From positions 3,846,172 to 3,910,171 of the forward strand of contig SDUX01000004.1 of the NCBI GenBank assembly GCA_008729055.1: 64,000 nt of DNA, in the 5' to 3' direction. This document shows positions 42,327 through 52,700 of the stretch, piece after piece (the stretch's first letter is position 1; every line of letters begins with the position of its first letter). The notes beneath the pieces are model-generated. The model was not told where the DNA came from. It worked only from the letters and a program-made list of their open reading frames with translations, and ran no database searches. This DNA is from Pyropia haitanensis (Eukaryota > Rhodophyta > Bangiophyceae > Bangiales > Bangiaceae). The translations under genes were made by a program, and so were the position numbers.

Positions 42327-45300
42327 ATGGACGCGGACGCGGAGGCGGGGGCGGGGCGGAAGCACCAGTTTGGGGTGACCCAGACCGCCCTCGCGTCGAT
42401 GATCGAGACGCGGGACACGGGGTGGCTCGCGTCGATCGGCGGCGTCGACGGGCTCCTCGACGCGCTCCACACGGGCCCGGGCGGGCTGAGCCGGGAGGAG
42501 CTGGCCGAGGATGGGGGCAGCCTCGCCGCCCGTGCCGCCGCGTTTGGCACCAACCAGCTGGTGTACCCCGACCCGAAATCCTTCTTCTTCCTCGTCCTGG
42601 CCGCGTTCAAGGACCTGACCATCATCATCCTGTGCGTGGCGGCGGTGGTGTCGCTCGTCCTGGGCGTGGCGCTGCCCGAGAAGCGGGCGGAGTTTGGGTA
42701 CCTGGAGGGCATTGCGATTGTGCTGGTGGTGTTTGTGGTCGTGATGGTGCAGGCGTCGATTGACTACAGCAAGGAGCGCAAGTTCCGGGAGCTCAACTCG
42801 GTCAAGGACAATTACGAGGTGACGGTCCGCCGGGGGGGGGAGACCGTGAGCATCCCGGCCGACTCGCTGATGGTGGGGGATGTGCTCAAGGTGGCGGCGG
42901 GGGATAAGCTCGCCGCGGACGGGGTGCTCATTGAGGCGTCCAAGCTCAAGACCAACGAGTCGGCCATGACGGGGGAGCCCATTGACATTGGCAAGGACGT
43001 GTGGACGGGGCCCGACGATAAGGACGCGGACCCGTTTTTGCTGTCGGGCACGACCGTCTCGGAGGGCGTCGGCCACCTGGTGGTGGTGGCCACCGGCACA
43101 CACTCCCAGTGGGGCATCATCCTTTCCAAGCTCATTGAGGAGCCGGTGGACACGCCGCTGCAAAAGCGGCTCGACCGCCTCGCGTGGAACATTGGCAAGA
43201 TCGGCATTGTCATGGCGGTGCTGACGTTTGCCGTCTCGATGCTGCGGTGGATCATTGAGTCGGCGCAAGAGGGCGACTGGGACGGCACGCAGGTGCTCAA
43301 GTTCTTCATCGACGCGGTCACGATTGTGGTGGTGGCCATCCCCGAGGGCCTCCCGCTCGCGATCACCCTCGGCCTGGCGTTTGCGCAGAAGAAAATGATG
43401 GAAGACATGAACCTGGTGCGGCGGCTCGAGGCTTGTGAGACGATGGGCTCGGCGACGCAGCTGAATGCGGACAAGACGGGCACCCTGACGGCCAACCGGA
43501 TGACGGTCGTGGAGTCGGTCCTGGGCGGCGCCAAGCTCCTGCACCAAGCGGACGGGCCCGCCACGCGGGACCTGTCGGGGGTGGACAAGTCGGCGGCCAT
43601 CACCTCGGCGGCGACGGGGGAGCCGGTTGAGGTGGGCGCTCCGTTTGCGGCTGCCGACGTGGCCGGCGCGGGCGACGAGTCGGGCCTGTCCCGCGTGTTC
43701 CGTGAGGCCTTTGCGGTGTCGGTGGCGGTCAACAGCCAGGCCAACCTGCAGGTGAAGCCCAACGGGATTGTCGAGCACCTCGGCTCCAAGACCGAGTGCG
43801 CGCTGCTGCAGCTGGTCAACTCGTGGGGCTACTCGTACGCCGCACTGCGGTTGGCGGCGCCGCCCACCCGCATCTGGCTGTTTGACTCGACCCGCAAGCG
43901 GATGAGCAGCACGTCGGCGCTGCCAGGACGTCCGGGTGTGCAGCGGCTGCATACCAAGGGCGCGCCCGAGATGCTGGCGCCACTGCTGAGCTACCAGCTC
44001 GGTCTGGACGGCCGGGTGGCGCCGTTTACGGCGCAAGACCGGGCGGCACTGCTGCTGAGCGTGGACCGCCTTGCCGAGCGGGGCCTCCGCACGCTGTTGC
44101 TGGCGTACCGTGATGTGGACGTGCCGCTGGAGGACAAGCAGTTTTGGGACCTGGCGCCCGAGACGGACCTGACCCTCCTGGGCGTGGTGGGCATCAAGGA
44201 CCCGGTGCGCCCCGAGACGCTTGAGGCGGTGCGGCTGCTGAAGGGTGCCGGCGTGAATGTGCGAATGGTGACGGGCGACAATGTGCTGACGGCCAGCTAC
44301 ATTGCGCGCGAGGCGGGAATCTTGGATGAGGGGGGGGTAGTGCTGGACGGCCCAACGTTCCGTAACATGACCCAGGAGGAGCTCGACGCGGTGGCCATCA
44401 AGATCCAGGTGCTGGCACGGTCGACTCCCACGGACAAGCTGGCGCTGGTCAAGCAGCACAAGCGGATGGGGGAGGTGGTGGCCGTGACAGGCGACGGCAC
44501 GAACGATGCCCCCGCCCTCAAGGAGGCCGACGTGGGCTTTGCGCTCGGCTTGGCTGGCACGGAGGTGGCCAAGGAGGCGTGTGACATTGTTATCCTGGAC
44601 GACAACATCCAAAGTATGGCCAAGGCCGTGCTGTGGGGTCGCTCCGTCTACTGGTCCATCCGCAAGTTCCTCCAGTTTCAGCTGGTTGTCAACGTGGTGG
44701 CCGTGTCGCTCAACTTCATCTCGGCTTGCGCGGGCGAGGAACTCCCGCTGGGCCCCGTGCCGCTGCTGTGGGTGAACATGATCATGGACTCGATGGGTGC
44801 GCTGGCGCTGGCCACTGAGCCGCCGCGTGCTGACTTGATGGAGCAGAAGCCGTTTGGCCGGTTTGCTCCCCTTATCAATCGGGGGATGTACCGCAACATC
44901 ATTTTCCTCTCCATCTACCAGCTGGCCGTTTGTCTGGTGCTCCAGTTTGCTGGTGGCAGCATTTTCGATATCACCTGCGCCGAGGACGACGACGACTGCC
45001 ACAAGATCATCCCGTCTATCATTTTTAACACGTTTGTGTTCATGCAGATTGCGTCTGAGGTCAACGCGCGGCGCATCACTGAGAAGAACGTCTTCGCAGG
45101 CATCTTCAAGTCGTTCTATTTTGTGAGCATCATCATTGTGACGGTCATCATCCAGGTGCTGCTCATGCTGTTGGTCGGCCGCACCTCGGTTGGCCGCGCC
45201 ATCCGGATTGTGACGATTCCTGGCAGCGGCTGGATTGCGTCAATCGTGCTGGGCGCCCTCATCCTTCCGATGGGCTACATTGCCCGCCTCTGGCCGCTGT

Positions 45301-45725
45301 CATGGAGCGTTGGTCCCGAAGATGGTGACCCCCTGGCCATGTCCAAGCTCGAGAAACTACTTCACCTGCCCGTCCGGCGGCGCAAGGGCATGGAGGACCT
45401 GGCCGCGGAGCAGGAAGACCGCGATCGGATGAACGCGGAGGAGGGCCCGTTTGTGAGCGCCGCGACGGGCCCCCTGGACGCGACGCCCGCCGAGGTGGCG
45501 GCCACCGACGGGGACCTGGAAAAGATCAACTCGCTCCGTGCTCGCACACCGCCAGCGCCTGTCTCCGACGCCGACGCCGCACGCATGCGGTTGCGGGTGT
45601 TTGTGCACGCGGTCGCTTTCGTGAATGTGGTACAGCGGGGAGGGCTTCCCCCTGGGTCGACAGGCATCAAGGTGGTTGACTCGAGCGGTGACGATACCCC
45701 TGGAGACGATACCCCCTCGCCCTGA
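42327..45725 (+). CDS. Type IIB (PMCA-like) P-type Ca2+-ATPase
   Basis: 1132 aa, uninterrupted. It pumps Ca2+ out of the cytosol across the plasma membrane or vacuole. Order of motifs: cation-ATPase N-domain (GVDGLLDALHTGPGGLS), TM1-TM2, the actuator TNESAMTGEP, TM4 with PEGLPLA (from residue 339), the phosphorylation site DKTGT (Asp 382, base 43470), nucleotide domain (HTKGAPEML), hinge TGDGTNDAPAL (from 721), TM5-TM6 with VNMIMDSMGALALATEPP, and further TM segments to about residue 1010. The phosphorylation site reads NADKTGT, where CSDKTGT is usual. There is no long N-terminal regulatory extension of the plant ACA kind. The C-terminal tail of about 125 residues carries RMRLRVFVHAVAFVNVVQRG (about 1086-1105), a basic amphipathic helix that could bind calmodulin, as in animal PMCA. 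Start chosen at the first Met before conserved sequence. Confidence 0.95.
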   Translation: MDADAEAGAGRKHQFGVTQTALASMIETRDTGWLASIGGVDGLLDALHTGPGGLSREELAEDGGSLAARAAAFGTNQLVYPDPKSFFFLVLAAFKDLTIIILCVAAVVSLVLGVALPEKRAEFGYLEGIAIVLVVFVVVMVQASIDYSKERKFRELNSVKDNYEVTVRRGGETVSIPADSLMVGDVLKVAAGDKLAADGVLIEASKLKTNESAMTGEPIDIGKDVWTGPDDKDADPFLLSGTTVSEGVGHLVVVATGTHSQWGIILSKLIEEPVDTPLQKRLDRLAWNIGKIGIVMAVLTFAVSMLRWIIESAQEGDWDGTQVLKFFIDAVTIVVVAIPEGLPLAITLGLAFAQKKMMEDMNLVRRLEACETMGSATQLNADKTGTLTANRMTVVESVLGGAKLLHQADGPATRDLSGVDKSAAITSAATGEPVEVGAPFAAADVAGAGDESGLSRVFREAFAVSVAVNSQANLQVKPNGIVEHLGSKTECALLQLVNSWGYSYAALRLAAPPTRIWLFDSTRKRMSSTSALPGRPGVQRLHTKGAPEMLAPLLSYQLGLDGRVAPFTAQDRAALLLSVDRLAERGLRTLLLAYRDVDVPLEDKQFWDLAPETDLTLLGVVGIKDPVRPETLEAVRLLKGAGVNVRMVTGDNVLTASYIAREAGILDEGGVVLDGPTFRNMTQEELDAVAIKIQVLARSTPTDKLALVKQHKRMGEVVAVTGDGTNDAPALKEADVGFALGLAGTEVAKEACDIVILDDNIQSMAKAVLWGRSVYWSIRKFLQFQLVVNVVAVSLNFISACAGEELPLGPVPLLWVNMIMDSMGALALATEPPRADLMEQKPFGRFAPLINRGMYRNIIFLSIYQLAVCLVLQFAGGSIFDITCAEDDDDCHKIIPSIIFNTFVFMQIASEVNARRITEKNVFAGIFKSFYFVSIIIVTVIIQVLLMLLVGRTSVGRAIRIVTIPGSGWIASIVLGALILPMGYIARLWPLSWSVGPEDGDPLAMSKLEKLLHLPVRRRKGMEDLAAEQEDRDRMNAEEGPFVSAATGPLDATPAEVAATDGDLEKINSLRARTPPAPVSDADAARMRLRVFVHAVAFVNVVQRGGLPPGSTGIKVVDSSGDDTPGDDTPSP

Positions 45726-46713
45726 CTCGGGGCCGCGGGATGCGGACGGGCGAGCCGGTTGGTACACTATTCTCTCTTTCGCCTCCTTTCCCTCGGACCA
45801 CGCACATCTTTGTCTTCTATGGAAACGTCTTGTCTGTGAGAACAGAGCTGTTTCTCGATTGTCGCTGAACAGCTGCGTGTGCTCGGTACCGCCCTGAGAG
45901 CAGGATGGCTGTGGCTCGCCCCACGAGCTCAGCATTCTGTTCCATGTTCGCTCGCTTGTCCGCTGCCACAGCCCACACAGCTGGCACAGGTGCCTTCGTA
46001 GAGCTTCTTATGTCACCCTCGTGACTGGGACTCGATGCCATCGCCGATTGATTCATGCCTCCCAAACACGCCTCGCCAAAAAGCGTGTCGAGAACCAAAC
46101 CGCTTGCGTACTGCACACGTGGCAGCTCGACACCCGTCACCTGATCGAGATGTAATTCTTCCACGAAGAAGAACTACAAAACTGAGAAATCAATTCCCAG
46201 TGCAAGCAGAGAGACGCGCTCCGGTCCCCCCCCCACGACTGTTCGCGTTGGGCGTGTGTGCCGGCGAAGAGCTGGCCGCCGCAAGCGCAGCCGGGCGTCG
46301 TCCTCGCTCGCCCGTGGCGTCGTGCAGGCCTCCGCTTGCGGCGGGGCTGCGGTGCCAGCGACGTGACGGGGCTGACCGCCCGCGGTTGAGTGTGACCACG
46401 GTGTTCGCTGGCCGTCGATCCCGTGCGTGGGTGAACCCCTGGACGTTGCTGTGCTCCCGCGGACCTCGCGGGCCGCCTATGTGTGGGTCCCTGCTGACGA
46501 GTTACTTGTGTGGTGGCCACGCGTCTCCCTTTTTTTCCCCTATCGACTGTTTCTCTATCATCCACTTGCCCTTGCCATCGCTTCCTGTTCTCAAGCGTCG
46601 GCAGCAAGTGTGTCCCCGTGTTTGATTCGGCCGGCGCGGAATCGGTCGGTCTGCCTTGCTGTCACCCGCGCAGCGCCTGACCGAGCCATCTGCATTGTGT
46701 CGGCACCCGTTCC
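45726..46713. other. Intergenic region of moderate GC
   Basis: 988 bp between two genes on the plus strand. Composition is clearly less GC-rich than elsewhere, with pyrimidine tracts near 45770-45800 and 46530-46570 and a small TTCTTC/GAAGAA hairpin near 46158-46172. It should hold the Ca2+-ATPase 3' UTR and the FHA-AAA promoter. No gene is seen. Confidence 0.5.
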
Positions 46714-49700
46714 ATGGACAATGGCGGCGGTGGCGGCGGCAGTGGCGGCGGCAGCGGTCGCGGTGGTGCCAGTGGCAGCAACGGTGCCCGCGATGGCGGT
46801 GGCGGTGGCACAGACCCTCTGAACAGTCACAGCCCCGCTGCTCGCACCCGCTCCGCGCGCAAGCGCGCCGCGTCGTCGGCAGCTGCTCCCGCTGCGCGGG
46901 GTTCCGGCGGTTCGGACGCCATCCCGCCCGTTGCCGCGTCCGTCTCCTCCTCTGCGCTGGTGCCACCGCAGCCCTCTGCGCCGTCATCATCACCAGCGGG
47001 TAGGCGGGTGGGGACGGCGGCGGCGGCGGCGCCGACGGCGGCGGCGTCTCCTCGGTTGGGGACTACTGCCGCCGGGCCTGGCGCGGGGTCAGGGACGGGG
47101 CCTGCGGCGGCCACCGCGTCCGAGTCATCGGCCATCTCGGCTGCCGTGGCGTCTGCATACAAGCGCCGCCGCACCGCCGGGGGCGCCGCCATCGGCGGAG
47201 GGGGCGATGCGCACGTGGCACCTGCGTCCCCGGGGTCGGCGGCGGCCGTCGGTGCGTCGGCGCGGGCACCGACGGGAGCGGCGGCAGAGGAGCGGCCACG
47301 TGAACGATCCGTTACGCCAAGGCGGGAAAGTGCGGTTGGTGGCGACAAGTCTGGTGGCGCGGTGCCCGCCACTGTGCCTGACGGCGCTTCCCCGCCGCCG
47401 TCGACGCGTGTTGTCAGCGGTGCCGGTGTCAGACGGAGCGGTGGTGACGGCGGTAGTGCTCGTGGCAGTGCTCCTCCGTCAAGGTCGACAGGCGCCGCCG
47501 GCGATGGGGTGCCGCCGCGGTCTGGGCCTGCTGGCCAGCCTGCTGGCGGGCCCGCCGCATCGTTGGCATTGGATCCACGGGTATCACCCTCGCGGGAAGA
47601 CTCTGCGTCTATTATTGCACACGGTGCCGAATCGGGGGGGGGGCGCGTGGCCGTGCCGGCTGATTCATTTGTGGCAGAGCAGAGCTTCAAGCCAGACGCG
47701 GGGGCGGGGGCCAGGGGATCTGTGCCTCGCGTTGCGGGGGGCGTCGGCGGCGGGGAGGCGCGCGAGAAAGGGGAGGAGGGGTCCCTTGCAGTCGCTGGCG
47801 GGGGTGCTGAAGGGGCGGCAGGCTCGGGTGCGGCGGCAGCCACGGCTGCAGGGGCGGGCGCGGCGGCAGGGCCGGGGGGGGGCACCCCTTCAGGTGTCGC
47901 GGGCGCGTCCCACCGGCCGTCAGTAAGTGCGCCTGGTGCGACGACGACCTCCACGGTCGGGCCTGGCGACGAGGCCAAGAAGTTGTACGATCTGTTTCAG
48001 CAGCTGGCGACTGCGCTGCAGTCTGTGGTTCCCAAGCTTGTTACCAGTGGCGGGGCAAGCGGCTCGGGCAGTGCGGATGGCTCCCACTCGGGGGGCACTT
48101 CATGTGGGATGGTGGCGGCGGCCGCTGCCTCTGGCGGCGTAGTCGCGGTAGCCAAGCACCCCCCCCCCAAGCCCCCCCCCCCCCGCAAGTGTTGGGGTAA
48201 CTTACTGTCCCAGACGTCATCGCAGGCGAACGTGTCGCTGAAGGGCGTGGTCTTCTCCGTCGGCCGGGGATCCCGTTGCCAGCTGCAGCTGCGTGATCCG
48301 TCCGTCAGCTGTATCGTTCTGCGCCTGTTCCCGCTGCAGGGCCGAGTGATTATTGAGTCATACTCTAACTCCACGCTCACGACGGTTGACTCCAAGCCGC
48401 TGACGAAAGGCTCCCGCATGTGGCTGCCCGACGGCGCGGAAGTTGCCATCACGACGTCTTCGGCGCGTACGTACACGTACATCTTCCAAAACTTGTTGTC
48501 GCCCACCGATGCGCTTGACGCGCCGTCTGCCGCTGGTGGTGCAGGGCCGTATTCGTCCGTCCCTCCCGGTGGGGTGGGCGTGTCCGCGACATCTTTGGAT
48601 CCGCCTCCGCTGCCACCATCCACTGGCAGCGGCGGTATTCCGGCTGGAGGCGCTGCGGGCCCTTTTAGCCCACTGGCGTCATCGGGGGAGCTCTCCGCTG
48701 ACGGCAAGTTCTTTGTGGTCAAGTTTCCGCTCCTGGAATCTCATGTCAAGGCTGCTGGTACGAAGGCCAAGCCTGCTAACGCCGCCTCCGCCGCTGTCGT
48801 CCCCAACACCGCCACCACGGGTGTCCCTGCAGCGGCGGCTGCCGCCACAGTCGCTGGGGCCATTGACGATGCGGTGGCTCCTCAAGAAGAGCCTGCCGTG
48901 AAACACCCTTCTCCTCTCGCGGGTGCGTCTACAGCGGCCGCGGCTGCGTCAGCCGCGATAGCACAGTGGCTGGCGTTGGAGCCGCCATCGTCGTTATCTA
49001 AGGACGCGCTGGCCGTGCGCGAGGAGGCGCATGCATTGGTGACGGAACTGTCATCGTCCCCAGATGGATGGTCCCAGGCATCCACTGTGGTCCGGTTGTG
49101 TGAGCTGATCAAGTCTATCGTGACTTCTGAGCAGGTCGTGGCGCCGCCGTCGGCGGAAGACGCTGGGCAGGAGTCTGCCACCAAGGCGCCAGGAGCGCCG
49201 GCGGCTGGCGCCGAGACAGCGGGCTCTCCAGCGAAGGAGCCTACCTCTGGTGATAGCCGGGCGCAGGCACCTGGTGGGGACGCGCCCGCGGATGCGCTGA
49301 CGAGGGTGCCATCCAAAGACAAGGCTGTCGAGGACGATGGTGACGACATGGCCGTTGACACCGCTGTGGCTGCCTCAAAGCCTGCTCCTGCCGTGCCAGG
49401 GGCTGACGCCAGCCCTTCCTCGCTCTTGCGGGCTGACTCTCCGATTGCGGGACGAACGCCCGCCGCACGGTCAGCGACCCGGGATGACCAGCCGTCCACG
49501 CCGGGCGCTTCCGATGTGCTCGGCACTCCGCCACGAGTCGGCTTTGGTTCCGCTGCGGTGACGCCCATACACACAGCCGAGGCGGCACTGTTGTTGGGAA
49601 TTGCGCCACCCACTGGTGATGGCGATGGGGACAAGGCCCTGGGGACTTCTGCGGAGGAACCGGCGGATAAGGCTAAGGTTCCTCCGGCGACGCTAAAGGA

Positions 49701-52700
49701 CGACGCCGCCCTTACTGCTGAAGTACGTGCCGCAGGCAAGTCGCTGTTTAAGAAGAGCCTCGCCGCCGGCACCGACCACGTGGATCTGTCTCTATCGAAC
49801 TTTCCGTACTCGCACCTGAGCCCCGAGCTGCGTGACGTACTCGTCCACACTGCCTACTTGCATCTTCATCATCCGGACGTAGCGGGCCGTGTGTCGGCCA
49901 CCTTGTCTTCTTTCCGCCCACGAGTGCTGCTGGTGGGGCCGTCTGGCACTGAGACATACCAGGAGAAGCTGGTTCGTGCACTGGCTTCACACCTTGACGC
50001 TGCTCTGGCTGTGGTAGACCTCGCCGCCCTGGCCAGTGAGTCCTCGTCTGTGAGCGGCAGCAGCGGTGGGTCGACGGCCGAGGTAGTGGACGCTCTTCAG
50101 GGCCCGGAGAAGGCGGTGAGCACGCCTGCTGAAGCCAACGGCCAAACGGCGTCAGTATCCCCGTCGAGGCTGGACGACGACGTGATGGACGTGGACGGAG
50201 GAGCAGCGGCGGCGTCGTCGTCTGACCCTACCAAGCAGCGTGTGTCGGATTCCGCGGCGGGAGATAAGGCCAAGGAGACGTCTGACAGAGACGATGACGC
50301 CGCTGCTTCTAAGGACGGGGACGCAACGGATGATGCGCCCACGCCTGCAGTCGAAGGGGCATCACCTGCAGGGCAGACATCTGGTGTAGTCCCCGCAGCG
50401 ACCAGCGGGTCAGACGCGATGAAGACTCCCAACGTGGCGGACACTGATGCCAAGGCAACGACCCCGTTAGTGGCGGCGCCGGCAACGCCAGCTCCTGTCG
50501 CGCCAATCCCATCCCGTGCCAAGCCGCCTGTACCTCCTGTGGCGTCGCCGGCACGGCCTGGTCTAGCGGGCGCGACGGCGGCCAAGGCCTCTGCCGGAGC
50601 GGCCGGGGCGTCCGCAGCCACGACCGCGAAAGCACGTGTGTCGGGTGGCACTCAGGCCACGCCTTCGATAGCCGGAACAGACGAGGTCAAGGACAAGGAC
50701 GCCGCTGCTGACGGGGCGGCAGCTGAACTATCCAAGAGCCACAAGGTCAACTGGGCAGTGCCGCTGGATAGCGAGATCCCTGTGGACAAGACCGCGTCCG
50801 ACGCGGAGAACGATCGCGGGGCGTTCAAGGTGGGCGACCGGGTGCGTTTTGTGGGGCCTGCTGCGTCCAGTGTGGTCCCGCGCAGCCCCTCGTCCATCGC
50901 CTATAAGCGGGCGGAGCGGCGCTTGCGCAACCGCCATGCCGCGACGTCGGCGCGTCGGGGCGGGGACGGCTCGCCGCTGCCGCTGGTGCCGCCCATGCCC
51001 TTCCTGCCACCGTCGTTGGGTGACTCGGCCGCCGGGCGTTCTTTTCTGGACGATGAGCTCCAACGTGCTCTCTTTATGTCGGGCTCTGCTGCAGGTCCTG
51101 GCTTTCTTCGTCCCCGCTCGTCGGTGCGCGTTGTCGGCATTGGCAACCTTGGCGGGGCGGCGGGACCGGGCGGCCCATTGCCTGGCGCTGTCGGCCGTGT
51201 TGTACTGACTTTTAGCGGCAACGCGCGGGTGGGCGTGCGGTTCGATACACCCGTGACGCGAGGGAGCAATCTGGGCAATCGCTGTGAGGGAACCCACGGC
51301 TATTTCTGCCGCAGCTCGGAACTGGAACCTGAGGCGGCAGCGGCTGCGAGCAGCCCCACCAGCGCCGTCCCTGTCTCATCTATCTCGCTTCTCGATGCGA
51401 TTGTGGAGGCGGCGGGTGCGTCGCTGGCGGTTCCTGACGCGCCGCCACTCATCCTGTACGTCCGCGACGCGGAACAGCTGGTGGCCGGGGGAGAAGATGC
51501 GGATGCAATGGCGGCGCGCCTGCATGCAGCGCTGTCAAAGCTTCCCCGTCGGGTGCTAGTAGTGGGCTCAATGACATCCATCGACGCGGTGCGGAGCGCG
51601 GCGAATGGCGCCAGCCGTCCACCCTCGGGGAGCGGCGCATTTGGAGACTTGACGCGACCAAATGCGCTGGCAGGCCTCTTCTTTCCAAGGGGCGGGGGGT
51701 CGGGGACCAGCCTGGGCACTGGCGGCGGTCGCGGGGATCTGTCGGGCATGTTCAACTTCAATGTTCTCGAGCAGCTCACAAGAATGGAGGAGCGGATGGA
51801 CCGTGGGCCGCTCGCGGGTGGCGCTGCCACCGGAACTGGTGCCACAGCAACCCCGGCGGCCACGGTGCCCGCCAGTGTCTCGCTCTTTCCTGTACGGGTG
51901 CCCATCCTGCCGCCGCTGGACGAGGAGAAGGCCACGGTGTGGCGGGCGGAGATTGATAAGGACATTGCGGCTGGCAAGCGCAAGGTGAACCAGGCGCGGT
52001 TGGCTGAAGTGCTCGCGTCGGTCAACATGGAGTGCCCGGACCTGGATTCTGTTGCCGACGAGGATATCTCGGTGGACACTCTGACGACCGATGCAGTCGA
52101 GCGTGTCGTCGCGTTTGCTGCAAGTATTCAACTCAAGTCGAACGAGTTGCAGGCCAAGCGGCAGGCTCGGCGACGGGCACGGGCTGCTGAGGCTGCGGCA
52201 GCCGCGCCCACCCCCGCCAAGGACAAGCCTGCTGAGGTGGCGGCGGCAGATTCGGCTCCTGTGGCGGCAGCTTCTTTAGCAGACGCTGCGGAGCTGCCTG
52301 TGTCGACGGACGCGACGCTGGAAGAGGTGCCTCTCGAGCCAGAGGTTGTGCAAGCTTCCATCGACGCTGTCGCCCGGTCGTCGTCAGGCCAGGACGCTCC
52401 GTCTACGGCAATCCTGACAACTGCCACCGACGATACGCCCATGGTCACGACAGAAACTGGTGCTGCGGTATTGTCGGGCGCGCCCGACGCGGCGCCCGGC
52501 GCGGCTACTGTACACGACGGTGCGGCGAAGCGGGCTAGCCCGGATATTGTGCCCCCTGAGCGTACAGCGGACGCCGTTGAGCCCGCGGGGGTAGCGCCTG
52601 CGTCGGCGCCGTCCCGTGCTGGTAGTGGTGACAAGGCTGCGGCGACGAAGGCGAGCGCCGGCGCGAGCGCGGCGTCACCCAAGTCTCCCCCCCTTGTCGT

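Noticed and set aside
41763..45002. A 1079-residue open frame on the minus strand opposite the Ca2+-ATPase
   Set aside because: It lies antisense to a strongly conserved gene, is His/Arg/Leu-rich without domains, and arises because GC-rich third positions suppress stops on the opposite strand.
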